Shown here: positions 35,065 to 46,274 of the stretch, in pieces
Numbering within the stretch: position 1 is the first letter of the stretch
Layout of the letters: every line of letters starts with the position of its first letter
Source: Streptomyces niveus
GTDB taxonomy: Bacteria > Actinomycetota > Actinomycetes > Streptomycetales > Streptomycetaceae
Direction of reading: 5' to 3'
DNA length: 47,388 bases
Assembly (NCBI RefSeq): GCF_001723055.1
Contig: NZ_MDCR01000111.1
Coordinates: 1 to 47,388, forward strand
The notes under the pieces: model-generated
Database searches by the model: none
Told to the model about the DNA's origin: nothing
Seen by the model: the letters and a program-made list of their open reading frames with translations, nothing else
Position numbers and translations under genes: made by a program

Positions 35065-35502
35065 ATGCCGACCAACGACGTCCGGATCCTGCTCAATTCC
35101 GCCGTACCCACCGCCGCCGCCGGCGTCATCGCCGCGGTGATCAGCGGTGTGGTCAGTGGTGGCAAGGGCGCTCTGGGAGCCGCTGTCGGTGTGCTGGTGG
35201 TCATTCTCTTCATGGGTGTCGGGCTCACCGTCCTCCAGCGCACCGCGAGGTCGCTCCCGCATCTCTTCCAGGCGATGGGGCTGATGCTCTACACCGCCCA
35301 GTTGCTGTTGCTGCTGGTCTTCCTCGCGGTCTTCAAGGACACCACGCTGTTCAACCCCAAGGCCTTCGGCTTCACGCTCCTCGCGGCCACCCTCGTCTGG
35401 ATCGCCGCGCAGGCCCGCGCGTACATGAAGGCCAAGATCCTCTACGTGGAACCGGAGTCCTCGACGGCCGGGAAAGCGGAGAAGACGGGGTCCTCGGCGT
35501 GA
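35065..35502 (+). CDS. atpI: ATP synthase accessory protein I
   Basis: A 145-residue protein with four predicted TM helices (about 13-32, 37-57, 75-93, 101-119). AtpI helps c-ring assembly and Mg2+ uptake in other bacteria and is the first gene of many atp operons. The ATG at 35065 has a GCGGAG sequence nine bases upstream. The acidic C-terminal tail (EPESSTAGKAEK) is short. A gap of 225 bp follows before atpB, which may hold another promoter, though none is convincing. Confidence 0.85.
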   Translation: MPTNDVRILLNSAVPTAAAGVIAAVISGVVSGGKGALGAAVGVLVVILFMGVGLTVLQRTARSLPHLFQAMGLMLYTAQLLLLLVFLAVFKDTTLFNPKAFGFTLLAATLVWIAAQARAYMKAKILYVEPESSTAGKAEKTGSSA

Positions 35503-35727
35503 AGGGTAGGGCCGGGATAAGTGCCCGTTCGGGATCCTGCTATCGTCCGGTTCCAACTGCGGCATTGCGGGCGCGGGCATCCGAGCTGACGCCTGTTCCA
35601 TCGCGAGGCTCCATGCCTGAGAGCCGCCCCCACATCTGTCACACCAGTCCAGTGCCGAACCGCGGCTTCGTGCCGCGCCGACACAACGAGGTTGCCGTAC
35701 CTATGCGCCACGCTGAAGGAGCCCGCG

Positions 35728-36540
35728 GTGAGTGCTGATCCCCAGACCCTCGCCTTCGATGCGAGCTGCCATATCTTTTCCGGCTGCGGGTTCCCGGCTC
35801 CGGGCCTCCATACGTTCATGTACAAGCCCATTTTCGAGGTGGGCGGGTTCGAATTCAACAAGCCGATGCTGCTCGCACTGCTGAGCACCATCCTGGTTGT
35901 CGGATTCTTCTGGATGGCCTTCAACAAGCCGAAGCTGGTGCCGGGCAAGGTCCAGATGATCGGCGAGGCCGGTTACGACTTCGTCCGCCGCGGGATCGTC
36001 TACGAGATCATCGGCAAGAAGGACGGTGAGAAGTACGTCCCCTTGATGGTGTCGATCTTCTTCTTCGTCTGGCTGATGAACCTCTGGTCGATCATCCCGA
36101 TCGCCCAGTTCCCGGTCACCTCGCTGATCGCGTACCCCGCGGCCCTGGCGATCATCGTCTACATCCTCTGGGTCGGCCTGACCTTCAAGACGCACGGATG
36201 GGGCGGTGGCTGGAAGAACATCACCGGCTACGACAAGTCGCTCGGCTGGGTCCTGCCGCTCGTCGTGGTGATCGAGTTCTTCTCGAACCTGCTGATCCGG
36301 CCCTTCACCCACGCGGTCCGACTGTTCGCCAACATGTTCGCGGGTCACCTGCTCATCGTGATGTTCACGCTGGCCACGTACTACCTGCTGAACGGACTGG
36401 GCTTCGTCTACGCCGGTGCCTCGTTCGCGATGGTGCTCATCATGACCATCTTCGAACTCTTCATCCAGGCCGTCCAGGCGTACGTCTTCGTGCTCCTGGC
36501 CTGTAGCTACATCCAGGGCGCGCTCGCCAAGAGCCACTGA
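35728..36540 (+). CDS. atpB: ATP synthase subunit a (Fo)
   Basis: A 270-residue integral membrane subunit forming the proton half-channels. R198 in HAVRLFANMFAGHL is the essential arginine facing the c-ring carboxylate. The later IFELFIQAVQAYVFVLL is the conserved last-helix motif. The GTG at 35728 has AAGGAG upstream. The frame is open 12 codons further up, but the ribosome-binding site decides for 35728. Confidence 0.95.
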   Translation: MSADPQTLAFDASCHIFSGCGFPAPGLHTFMYKPIFEVGGFEFNKPMLLALLSTILVVGFFWMAFNKPKLVPGKVQMIGEAGYDFVRRGIVYEIIGKKDGEKYVPLMVSIFFFVWLMNLWSIIPIAQFPVTSLIAYPAALAIIVYILWVGLTFKTHGWGGGWKNITGYDKSLGWVLPLVVVIEFFSNLLIRPFTHAVRLFANMFAGHLLIVMFTLATYYLLNGLGFVYAGASFAMVLIMTIFELFIQAVQAYVFVLLACSYIQGALAKSH

Positions 36541-36553
36541 GCCCGGCCCGTAA

Positions 36554-36886
<333 letters not shown>

Positions 36887-36927
36887 GCCGGACCGACAGC
36901 CCTACCCCTTTCACGGAAGGCATTGAT

Positions 36928-37482
36928 GTGAACGCTCTCTATGTTGCGGCAGCGGCGGAGCCTCAGAATCCGCTGATCCCGCACCTTGACGAGCTCGTCA
37001 TCGGCCTGATCGCCTTCGCCATCGTCTTCGGCTTCCTCGCCAAGAAGCTCCTCCCGAACATCAACAAGGTTCTGGAGCAGCGCCGTGAGGCCATCGAAGG
37101 CGGCATCGAGAAGGCGGAGGAGGCCAAGACCGAGGCGCAGAGCGTCCTGGAGCAGTACAAGGCACAGCTCGCCGAAGCGCGTCACGAGGCGGCTCGTCTC
37201 CGCCAGGAGGCGACCGAGCAGGGCGCCGCCATCATCCAGGAGATGAAGGCGGAGGGGCAGCGGCAGCGCGAGGAGATCGTCGCCGCCGGTCACGCCCAGA
37301 TCGAGGCCGACCGCAAGGCCGCGGCCTCGGCGCTGCGCCAGGACGTGGGCAAGCTCGCCACCGACCTCGCCGGCAAGCTCGTGGGTGAGTCCCTTGAGGA
37401 CACCGCCCGGCAGAGCCGCACCATCGACCGCTTCCTCGACGAGCTCGAAGACGGCGCGTCGAAGGCCGAGGCGGCCCGATGA
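36928..37482 (+). CDS. atpF: ATP synthase subunit b (Fo)
   Basis: A 184-residue peripheral stalk subunit. One TM helix (about 19-40) precedes a long charged coiled coil (about 45-165, rich in Glu/Ala/Lys/Gln). The GTG at 36928 has GGAAGG upstream; an overlapping ATGTGA one codon earlier is out of frame. The stop overlaps the atpH start (ATGA, 37479-37482), coupling translation of the two stalk subunits, which in mycobacteria are fused as b-delta. Confidence 0.94.
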   Translation: MNALYVAAAAEPQNPLIPHLDELVIGLIAFAIVFGFLAKKLLPNINKVLEQRREAIEGGIEKAEEAKTEAQSVLEQYKAQLAEARHEAARLRQEATEQGAAIIQEMKAEGQRQREEIVAAGHAQIEADRKAAASALRQDVGKLATDLAGKLVGESLEDTARQSRTIDRFLDELEDGASKAEAAR

Positions 37483-38294
37483 ATGGCGCGAGCCGCGCGG
37501 CGCTGGCCGCCGCACGCGAGCGTCTCGACGCGCTGACCGACAACACCTCGGTCGACGCTTCGAAGCTCGCCGATGAGCTGACCGCCGTCACCGCGCTGCT
37601 CCACCGCGAGGTGTCGCTGCGCCGGGTCCTGACCGACCCGGCGCGGTCGGGCGAGTCCAAGGCCGACCTGGTCGGCGGACTGCTCGGCGGGCAGGTCGGC
37701 GGCGAGAGTGCCGACCTGATCACCGGCATGGTCCGGTCCCGCTGGTCGCAGCCGCGTGACCTGGTCGACGCGGTGGAGGAGCTGGCGGCTCTCGCCGAGC
37801 TCACCGCCGCGCAGCGGGCCGGTGGCCTCGACGACGTCGAGGACGAGCTGTTCCGGTTCGGCCGGATCGTCGAGTCCAGCACCGGCCTGCGGGCCGCGCT
37901 GACCGACCAGGCGGCGTCGGCGCAGTCGAAGACGGCGCTGCTGACCAGCCTGCTGGGCGGCCGGGCCAACCCGAGCACCGAGCGTCTGGTCGTCCGCCTC
38001 GTCACCCAGCCCCGTGGACGTAGCCTGGAAGCGGGTCTCCAGACCCTGTCCCGGCTCGCGGCGGCGCGCCGGGAGCGGATGGTGGCGGTCGTCACGACGG
38101 CGGTCCCCCTCACCGACGGCCAGAAGCAGCGCCTCGGCGCGGCCCTGGCCAGGCTGTACGGCCACCCGATGCATCTGAACCTCGACGTGGACCCCGAGGT
38201 CCTCGGCGGAGTCTCGGTACGCGTCGGGGACGAGGTTGTCGACGGCACGGTCGCGGAGCGTCTCGACGAGGCGGCACGGCGGCTGGCCGGCTGA
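37479..38294 (+). CDS. atpH: ATP synthase subunit delta (F1, OSCP) with internal duplication
   Basis: A 271-residue subunit, about 90 longer than the E. coli delta (177). It links the peripheral stalk to the top of F1. The N-terminal helical part is present twice: about 45-115 ([20 protein letters not shown]...[13 protein letters not shown]) and about 140-205 ([20 protein letters not shown]...[16 protein letters not shown]). These share the LR-xx-LTD-x5-SK-xx-L pattern. The C-terminal [14 protein letters not shown]...[20 protein letters not shown] is the standard OSCP end. A similar duplication occurs in the mycobacterial b-delta fusion. Confidence 0.92.
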   Translation: MNGASRAALAAARERLDALTDNTSVDASKLADELTAVTALLHREVSLRRVLTDPARSGESKADLVGGLLGGQVGGESADLITGMVRSRWSQPRDLVDAVEELAALAELTAAQRAGGLDDVEDELFRFGRIVESSTGLRAALTDQAASAQSKTALLTSLLGGRANPSTERLVVRLVTQPRGRSLEAGLQTLSRLAAARRERMVAVVTTAVPLTDGQKQRLGAALARLYGHPMHLNLDVDPEVLGGVSVRVGDEVVDGTVAERLDEAARRLAG

Positions 38295-38383
38295 CGGCCG
38301 GTACGTGATAGCCCGATTACAGACACACATACAGAGATCAGAACTGCGGCCCGGTTGGGCCGTGCAGAAATTGCAGAAGATTC

Positions 38384-38400
38384 CTGGGGGTCGCCCCCAG
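38384..38400 (+). repeat. Hairpin element in the atpH-atpA gap
   Basis: A perfect 7-bp stem, CTGGGGG/CCCCCAG with loop TCG, followed by ACCCCC. This G-stretch/C-stretch form resembles short intergenic elements scattered in Streptomyces genomes. It lies 46 bp before atpA in a 151-bp gap and could tune the delta-to-alpha ratio. Confidence 0.45.
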
Positions 38401-38445
38401 ACCCCCATAGAACTTCGGGCCCAACAAGGAGAGCAGGGAATCCAG

Positions 38446-40044
38446 ATGGCGGAGCTCACGATCCGGCCGGAGGAGATCCGGGATGCGCTGGAGAACTTTG
38501 TCCAGTCGTACAAGCCGGACGCGGCCTCGCGCGAGGAGGTCGGGACGGTCAGCGTTGCCGGTGACGGCATCGCGAAGGTCGAGGGTCTGCCCTCGGCCAT
38601 GGCGAACGAACTGCTGAAGTTCGAGGACGGGACCCTCGGTCTCGCCCTGAACCTGGAGGAGCGCGAGATCGGCGCGGTCGTCCTCGGTGAGTTCAGCGGT
38701 ATCGAGGAGGGACAGTCGGTCACCCGTACCGGCGAGGTCCTCTCCGTCGGCGTCGGCGAGGGTTACCTCGGCCGTGTCGTCGACCCGCTCGGCACCCCGA
38801 TCGACGGTCTCGGCGAGATCGCGACCGACGGCCGCCGCGCCCTGGAGCTCCAGGCTCCGGGTGTCATGGTCCGTAAGTCGGTGCACGAGCCGATGCAGAC
38901 CGGCTACAAGGCCGTCGACTCGATGGTGCCGATCGGCCGTGGCCAGCGTCAGCTGATCATCGGCGACCGCCAGACCGGCAAGACCGCCCTGGCCGTCGAC
39001 ACCATCATCAACCAGCGCGACAACTGGCGCTCGGGCGACGTGAACAAGCAGGTTCGCTGCATCTACGTCGCCATCGGCCAGAAGGGCTCCACCATCGCGT
39101 CCGTACGCGGTGCCCTGGAGGAGGCCGGCGCTCTCGAGTACACGACGATCGTCGCCGCCCCGGCGTCCGACCCGGCGGGCTTCAAGTACCTGGCCCCGTA
39201 CACCGGTTCGGCCATCGGTCAGCACTGGATGTACCAGGGCAAGCACGTCCTGATCATCTTCGACGACCTGTCGAAGCAGGCCGACGCCTACCGCGCCGTG
39301 TCGCTGCTGCTGCGCCGTCCGCCGGGCCGCGAGGCCTACCCGGGCGACGTCTTCTACCTGCACTCGCGTCTGCTGGAGCGCTGCGCCAAGCTCTCCGACG
39401 ACATGGGCGCCGGTTCGATGACGGGCCTGCCCATCGTCGAGACCAAGGCGAACGACGTGTCGGCGTTCATTCCGACCAACGTCATCTCCATCACCGACGG
39501 CCAGTGCTTCCTGGAGTCCGACCTGTTCAACGCCGGCCAGCGGCCCGCGCTGAACGTCGGTATCTCGGTCTCCCGAGTCGGCGGCTCCGCCCAGCACAAG
39601 GCCATGCGCCAGGTGTCGGGTCGCCTCCGCGTGGACCTCGCCCAGTACCGCGAGCTGGAGGCGTTCGCCGCCTTCGGTTCCGACCTGGACGCCGCGTCGA
39701 AGGCCTCGCTCCAGCGTGGTCAGCGCATGGTCGAGCTGCTGAAGCAGCCGCAGTACGCGCCGTACCCGGTCGAGGAGCAGGTCGTCTCCATCTACGCCGG
39801 CACCACCGGCAAGATGGACGACGTCCCGGTCGAGGACATCAGCCGCTTCGAGAGCGAACTGCTGGAGCACCTGCGCCGCGAGCGCAAGGAGCTGCTGACC
39901 AGCATCGCCGAGGGCGCGAAGATGTCGGACGACACTCTTGAGTCCATCAGCGACGCCATCGCCGCCTTCAAGAAGCAGTTCGAGACCTCGGACGGCAAGC
40001 TTCTGGGCGACGACGCCCCGGCCGGCGTCAACGTCTCCAAGTGA
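38446..40044 (+). CDS. atpA: ATP synthase subunit alpha (F1)
   Basis: A 532-residue non-catalytic nucleotide-binding subunit. Walker A is GDRQTGKT (173-180). [24 protein letters not shown] and the [15 protein letters not shown] region with its arginine finger are conserved. The ATG at 38446 gives [20 protein letters not shown]; the frame is open 70 codons upstream through the intergenic hairpin, which is not coding. A GGGA ribosome-binding site precedes. Confidence 0.97.
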   Translation: MAELTIRPEEIRDALENFVQSYKPDAASREEVGTVSVAGDGIAKVEGLPSAMANELLKFEDGTLGLALNLEEREIGAVVLGEFSGIEEGQSVTRTGEVLSVGVGEGYLGRVVDPLGTPIDGLGEIATDGRRALELQAPGVMVRKSVHEPMQTGYKAVDSMVPIGRGQRQLIIGDRQTGKTALAVDTIINQRDNWRSGDVNKQVRCIYVAIGQKGSTIASVRGALEEAGALEYTTIVAAPASDPAGFKYLAPYTGSAIGQHWMYQGKHVLIIFDDLSKQADAYRAVSLLLRRPPGREAYPGDVFYLHSRLLERCAKLSDDMGAGSMTGLPIVETKANDVSAFIPTNVISITDGQCFLESDLFNAGQRPALNVGISVSRVGGSAQHKAMRQVSGRLRVDLAQYRELEAFAAFGSDLDAASKASLQRGQRMVELLKQPQYAPYPVEEQVVSIYAGTTGKMDDVPVEDISRFESELLEHLRRERKELLTSIAEGAKMSDDTLESISDAIAAFKKQFETSDGKLLGDDAPAGVNVSK

Positions 40045-40064
40045 CGACGGAAGGGACCTGACTC

Positions 40065-42430
<2,366 letters not shown>

Positions 42431-42459
42431 GCCGTCGACTCCGCTGAGTCCCCGGTTCG

Positions 42460-42521
42460 TTCGGTGGGGGGCGGGCACGTACCGCCCCCTGCCGAAGCGC
42501 CGATCGTGAACCCCATAGAAT
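42460..42521 (+). promoter_or_regulatory. Hairpin and -10 box between atpD and atpC
   Basis: A 15-bp stem, with arms TTCGGTGGGGGGCGG (42460-42474) and CCGCCCCCTGCCGAA (42482-42496), two G-T wobbles and a seven-base loop, lies 30 bp after atpD. It is followed by a perfect vegetative -10 TAGAAT (42516-42521), though no TTGAC-like -35 is at 17-18 bp. A further 7-bp stem ACCCGGC/GCCGGGT lies at 42532-42551. This could attenuate the operon after beta and give atpC its own start. Confidence 0.5.
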
Positions 42522-42571
42522 CAAGACCAACACCCGGCGACAGAGCCGGGTGGTGACCCGAGGAGCCACCC

Positions 42572-42946
42572 TTGGCTGCTGAGCTGCACGTCGAGCTGGT
42601 CGCCGCGGACCGCAGTGTCTGGTCCGGCGAGGCCACCCTGGTCGTCGCGCGCACCACGTCCGGCGACATCGGCGTCATGCCCGGTCACCAGCCGCTGCTC
42701 GGTGTGCTGGAGTCGGGCCCCGTGACCATCCGTACGAGCGAGGGCGGCACGGTCGTCGCCGCTGTGCACGGCGGTTTCCTCTCGTTCGCGGACAACAAGC
42801 TTTCGCTGCTCGCGGAGATCGCCGAGCTGGCGGACGAGATCGATGCCCAGCGCGCCGAGCGCGCGCTGGAGCGTGCGAAGTCGGGTGAGGACGACGCCGC
42901 CGAGCGTCGCGCCGATGTCCGACTGCGCGCTGTGGCGGTGCGTTGA
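42572..42946 (+). CDS. atpC: ATP synthase subunit epsilon (F1)
   Basis: A 124-residue rotor subunit that regulates ATP hydrolysis. The N-terminal beta-sandwich (AAELHVELVAADRSVWSGEATLVVARTTSGDIGVMPGHQPLLGVL) is complete. The C-terminal two-helix regulatory domain is rich in Ala/Glu/Arg (about 90-124) and somewhat shorter than the E. coli protein (139). The start is TTG 42572 with AGGAG six bases upstream. It is separated from atpD by a hairpin, unlike the tightly packed atpG-atpD pair. Confidence 0.93.
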   Translation: MAAELHVELVAADRSVWSGEATLVVARTTSGDIGVMPGHQPLLGVLESGPVTIRTSEGGTVVAAVHGGFLSFADNKLSLLAEIAELADEIDAQRAERALERAKSGEDDAAERRADVRLRAVAVR

Positions 42947-42966
42947 CGCACCGCTCCTGGAATTAC

Positions 42967-43016
42967 CCTCAGCCGCGGCCCGTTCTGGAGTCATCCAGAC
43001 CGTGTCGCGGCTGAGG
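42967..43016 (+). terminator. Terminator of the atp operon
   Basis: A perfect 11-bp stem, CCTCAGCCGCG (42967-42977) with CGCGGCTGAGG (43006-43016), enclosing a smaller stem CTGGA/TCCAG. It is followed 14 bases later by TTTTAG. It starts 20 bp after the atpC stop. Confidence 0.75.
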
Positions 43017-43080
43017 CGATGCGGCAGCTGTTTTAGTTCGTACGTACGGGTTACTCGATGAGGCGAGGAGGTCGGTATTG

Positions 43081-43527
43081 ATGGTCCTCGCTCTGCTTGT
43101 CTGCGGACTGGTCGTCGTACTGGTTGCGGTGGGGCTCTTCGTCTTCGGGCTGCGCCGACGGCTGATCCAGCGGTCCGGAGGGACCTTCGACTGTTCGCTG
43201 CGGTGGAACGTGCCCGAGGAGCCCGACACGTCCGGCAAGGGCTGGGTGTACGGCGTGGCCCGCTACAGCGGCGACCGGATCAACTGGTTCCGGGTGTTCT
43301 CGTACTCGCCGCGGCCCCGCCGCAGCCTTGAGCGCTCCGCCATCGAGGTACGCGCCCGGCGCGCGCCCGAGGGCGAGGAGGAGCTGGCGCTGCTGTCCGA
43401 CTCCGTCGTGCTCGGCTGCGACCACAAGGGGACGCGGCTGGAGCTGGCGATGAGCGAGGACGCGCTGACCGGCTTCCTCGCCTGGCTGGAGGCGGCGCCG
43501 CCCGGCCAGCGGGTGAACGTCGCCTGA
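43081..43527 (+). CDS. DUF2550-type membrane protein
   Basis: A 148-residue protein with one N-terminal TM helix (about 2-24, VLALLVCGLVVVLVAVGLFVFG) and a cytoplasmic domain (RRLIQRSGGTFDCSLRW...EDALTGFLAWLEAAPPGQRVNVA). Proteins like this lie just after atpC in many actinobacteria, including mycobacteria, but have no known role. The ATG at 43081 is chosen; a TTG one codon earlier shares the same GAGGAGG ribosome-binding site at 43065-43071. Confidence 0.85.
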   Translation: MVLALLVCGLVVVLVAVGLFVFGLRRRLIQRSGGTFDCSLRWNVPEEPDTSGKGWVYGVARYSGDRINWFRVFSYSPRPRRSLERSAIEVRARRAPEGEEELALLSDSVVLGCDHKGTRLELAMSEDALTGFLAWLEAAPPGQRVNVA

Positions 43528-43543
43528 GTGACCGATGACATGA

Positions 43544-43579
43544 CGAGGGGGACGGTGCCCGTGGGCGCCGTCCCCCTCG
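43544..43579. terminator. Bidirectional terminator between DUF2550 gene and chiC
   Basis: A 17-bp stem (43544-43560 with 43563-43579, arm starting CGAGGGGGACGG) with one G-T wobble and a two-base centre. It lies in the 73-bp gap between two convergent genes, 22 bp from the chiC stop. Confidence 0.85.
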
Positions 43580-43600
43580 CCGTGCGCTGCTCAGATCGTG

Positions 43601-45463
43601 TTACTTCAGACCGTTGCTGATCGCGGTGACGAGTTCGCCGTTCGCGGTGTCACCGGTGAAGTCCCAGAAGAACGCGCCGCCCAGACCCTGGCCCTTGGCC
43701 CAGGTCATCTTCGACGTGATCGTCGCCGGGGTGTCGTAACTCCACCAGTTGCTGCCGCACTTGGCGTACGAGGTGCCGCCGACGGTGCCGGTGGGCGGGC
43801 AGGTGTTCTTCAGGACCTTGTAGTCCTCGATGCCCGCCTCATACGTGCCGGGCGCCGCGCCCGTCGCCGTACCGCCCGGCGTGGCCTGCGTGACGCCGGT
43901 CCAGCCGCGCCCGTAGAAGCCGATGCCGAGCAGCAGCTTCTTCGCCGGGACGCCCTGCGCCTTGTACTTGGCGATCGCGTCGGCGGAGTTGAAGCCGGCC
44001 TGCGGGATGCCCGGGTACGAGGTGAGCGGGGAGTGCGGGGCCGTGGGGCCCTGCGCGGCGAAGGCGCCGAAGAAGTCGTACGTCATGACGTTGAGCCAGT
44101 TCATGTACTGCGAGGCGCCGGCGTAGTCGGTGGCGTCGATCTTGCCGCCGCTGGACGCGTCGGCGGTGACGGCCGCGGTGACCAGGTAGTTGGCACCGAA
44201 CTTGGCGCGCATGGCCTGCATCATGTTCTTCATGGCGGCCGGGCCGCTGGTGTCACAGCTCAGACCGCAGGCGTTCGGGTACTCCCAGTCCAGGTCGATG
44301 CCGTCGAAGACATCGGCCCAGCGCGGGTCCTCGACCAGGTCGTAGCAGGACTGCGCGAACGCGGCCGGGTTCTTCACCGCGTCGCCGAAGCCGCCGGACC
44401 AGGTCCAGCCGCCGAAGGACCAGAGGACCTTGATGTGCGGGTTGGCGGCCTTGAGCTTGCGCAGCTGGTTGAAGTTGCCGCGCAGCGGCTGGTCCCAGGT
44501 GTCGGCGACCCCGTCGACGGCCTGGTCGGCGGTGTACGCCTTGTCCGTCGCGGCGTAGGCGTCACCGATGGTGCACTTGCCGCCCTGGACGTTGCCGAAC
44601 GAGTAGTTGATGTGGGTGATCTTGGACGCGCTGCCGGACGTCACCAGGTTCTTGACGTGGTAGTTGCGGTCGTAGACGCCCCACTCGGTGAAGTAGCCGA
44701 GCTTGACCTGGTCACCGGGCGGGGTGCCCGGGTCCGTGCCGCCGCCGGTGGTCTTGACGGCGACCGAGCCGCTGACCGGGCCGGTCTGGTCGGCCGTGTC
44801 ACGGGCCTGGACGCTGTAGGAGTAGCTGGTGCCCGCGGTCAGGCCGGTGTTGGTGTACGTCGTACCGGTGACCGTGGCGATCTTCGCGCCGTCCCGCAGG
44901 ACGTCGTAGTTCTTGATGCCCTTGTCGTCGGTGGCCGCGCTCCAGCTGAGCTTCGCCGACGTGTTGGTGATCTCGCTGGCGGTGGGGGTGCCCGGGGCAC
45001 TGGGGGCCGTGTCGCCGGGGACGCTGCCGCCGTCGCAGGAGGCGCCGTTGAGCTTGCAGCCGGTGGCGGAGCCGCCGCCGGGACCGGTGCCGTTGAAACC
45101 GAAGGTGACGGAGGCGCCCGGGTTCAGGGTGCCGTTCCAGCCGACGTTCTTGGCGGTGAAGTGGTTGGTGCCGCTCTTGGTGACGGTGGCGTCCCAGGCG
45201 GAGCCGACGCCGGTGCCGACGGGGAAGTCCCACTCGACGGTCCAGGAGCTGAGGGTCGTGGTGCCGGTGTTCTTCACCGTCCACGAGCCTTCGAAGCCGG
45301 TGCCCCAGTCGGACTTCTTGGTGTACGTGGCGGTCGCCGATGTGGCTGCCTCGGCGGGGGAGGCGAGGCCGACCATGGCGGCGAGGGGGAGGAGCAGTGC
45401 GGTCAGCGCCGCGACGGATCTGGATCTGAATCTGCTTCTTCGGACGGACGTCTCTGTGCTCAA
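43601..45463 (-). CDS. chiC: Secreted GH18 chitinase with CBM2 and FnIII domains
   Basis: A 620-residue exported endochitinase. The signal peptide (about 1-40, ending SPAEA) is followed by a CBM2-type carbohydrate-binding module (about 41-137, TATYTKKSDWGTGFEGSWTVKN), an FnIII domain (about 150-235) and the GH18 barrel (about 250-620). The catalytic motif DxxDxDxE reads D387-GID390-LD392-WE394, with E394 as the proton donor. The TTG at 45463 has GAGGAG eight bases upstream. Domain order, length and the neighbouring chiR/chiS match chitinase C of S. coelicolor and S. lividans. It is preceded by the chi promoter with paired repeats (45565-45606). Confidence 0.92.
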   Translation of the reverse strand: MSTETSVRRSRFRSRSVAALTALLLPLAAMVGLASPAEAATSATATYTKKSDWGTGFEGSWTVKNTGTTTLSSWTVEWDFPVGTGVGSAWDATVTKSGTNHFTAKNVGWNGTLNPGASVTFGFNGTGPGGGSATGCKLNGASCDGGSVPGDTAPSAPGTPTASEITNTSAKLSWSAATDDKGIKNYDVLRDGAKIATVTGTTYTNTGLTAGTSYSYSVQARDTADQTGPVSGSVAVKTTGGGTDPGTPPGDQVKLGYFTEWGVYDRNYHVKNLVTSGSASKITHINYSFGNVQGGKCTIGDAYAATDKAYTADQAVDGVADTWDQPLRGNFNQLRKLKAANPHIKVLWSFGGWTWSGGFGDAVKNPAAFAQSCYDLVEDPRWADVFDGIDLDWEYPNACGLSCDTSGPAAMKNMMQAMRAKFGANYLVTAAVTADASSGGKIDATDYAGASQYMNWLNVMTYDFFGAFAAQGPTAPHSPLTSYPGIPQAGFNSADAIAKYKAQGVPAKKLLLGIGFYGRGWTGVTQATPGGTATGAAPGTYEAGIEDYKVLKNTCPPTGTVGGTSYAKCGSNWWSYDTPATITSKMTWAKGQGLGGAFFWDFTGDTANGELVTAISNGLK

Positions 45464-45564
45464 GGCGGTACTCCTCGGAGTGGGTGCGGAGCAGTTCGGG
45501 GATGGTCCGGGGTGGTCCGTGAGAGCCGACTCCCGCGACAGCTCGCGTACGAGTCAGTGGCGTG

Positions 45565-45606
45565 AGAGTAAGGAGGTCTGGACCAATCGTCAATAGGTCC
45601 AGACCA
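45565..45606 (-). promoter_or_regulatory. chiC promoter with two 12-bp chi repeats (DasR-type sites)
   Basis: On the minus strand TGGTCTGGACCT (45606-45595) and TGGTCCAGACCT (45585-45574) flank a -35 TTGACG (45593-45588). A 17-bp spacer leads to a -10 TACTCT (45570-45565). The direct repeats are the known streptomycete chi promoter element, which gives chitin induction and glucose repression, and they match the DasR-responsive element. The -10 is about 100 bases from the chiC start. Confidence 0.92.
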
Positions 45607-45623
45607 AAGGCGCACCAGGTGGT

Positions 45624-46274
45624 TCAGATCCCCAACTCCTGCGCCAGGACCGCCGCTTGCACCCGGCTGCGCAGCTCCAGCTTGCCCAGCAGCCTGCTCA
45701 TATGCGTTTTGACCGTCGCCTCGGCCATGTCCAGCCGTACCGCGATCTCGGCGTTCGACAGCCCGCCGCCCAGACACGACAGCACCTCGCGCTCGCGCCG
45801 CGTGAGCGAGTCGAGCACCGTGAGGTCCGGCGCGCCGGCGGAGCGCCCGGCCGCCGGAGAGGCGAACTCCGCGATCAGCCGGCGCGTCACGGCCGGCGCG
45901 ATCAGGCCCTCGCCGCGCGCCACGGTCCGGACCGCCTCGATCAGGTCGCGCGCCTCGGTGTTCTTCAGCAGGAACCCGGACGCGCCGGCGCGCAGCGCCC
46001 CGAAGACGTACTCGTCGAGATCGAACGTCGTCAGTACGAGGACGTCGGCCAGGTTCTCGGCGACCACCTGCCGGGTCGCCGACACCCCGTCGAGCCGGGG
46101 CATCTGGATGTCCATCAGCACCTGGTCCGGGCGCAGTTCACGGGCCAGCCGCACGGCCTCCTCGCCGTCCCCCGCCTCGCCCACCACCTCGATCTCCGGC
46201 GAGCTGCGCAGGATCAGCACCAGCCCCGCGCGCACCGCCGACTGGTCCTCGGCCACCAGAACCCGGATCGTCAT
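45624..46274 (-). CDS. chiR: NarL/LuxR-family response regulator (ChiR)
   Basis: A 216-residue two-domain regulator. The receiver (about 1-120) has VLVAEDQ, phospho-acceptor LMDIQMPRLDG, LTTF and LLKN. The LuxR-type helix-turn-helix covers about 150-210 (LTRREREVLSCLGGGLSNAEIAVRLDMAEATVKTHMSRLLGKL). Its ATG overlaps the kinase stop (ATGA, 46274-46271). Its stop is 17 bp before the chi repeats, and it is co-directional with chiC. ChiR regulates chiC in S. coelicolor, and the gene context supports the same role here. Confidence 0.87.
   Translation of the reverse strand: MTIRVLVAEDQSAVRAGLVLILRSSPEIEVVGEAGDGEEAVRLARELRPDQVLMDIQMPRLDGVSATRQVVAENLADVLVLTTFDLDEYVFGALRAGASGFLLKNTEARDLIEAVRTVARGEGLIAPAVTRRLIAEFASPAAGRSAGAPDLTVLDSLTRREREVLSCLGGGLSNAEIAVRLDMAEATVKTHMSRLLGKLELRSRVQAAVLAQELGI

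Noticed and set aside
43598..45565. A 655-codon plus-strand frame antisense to the chitinase
   Set aside because: GC-shadow frame with Arg/Gly/Val-rich composition; the chitinase on the other strand has signal peptide, domains and active site.
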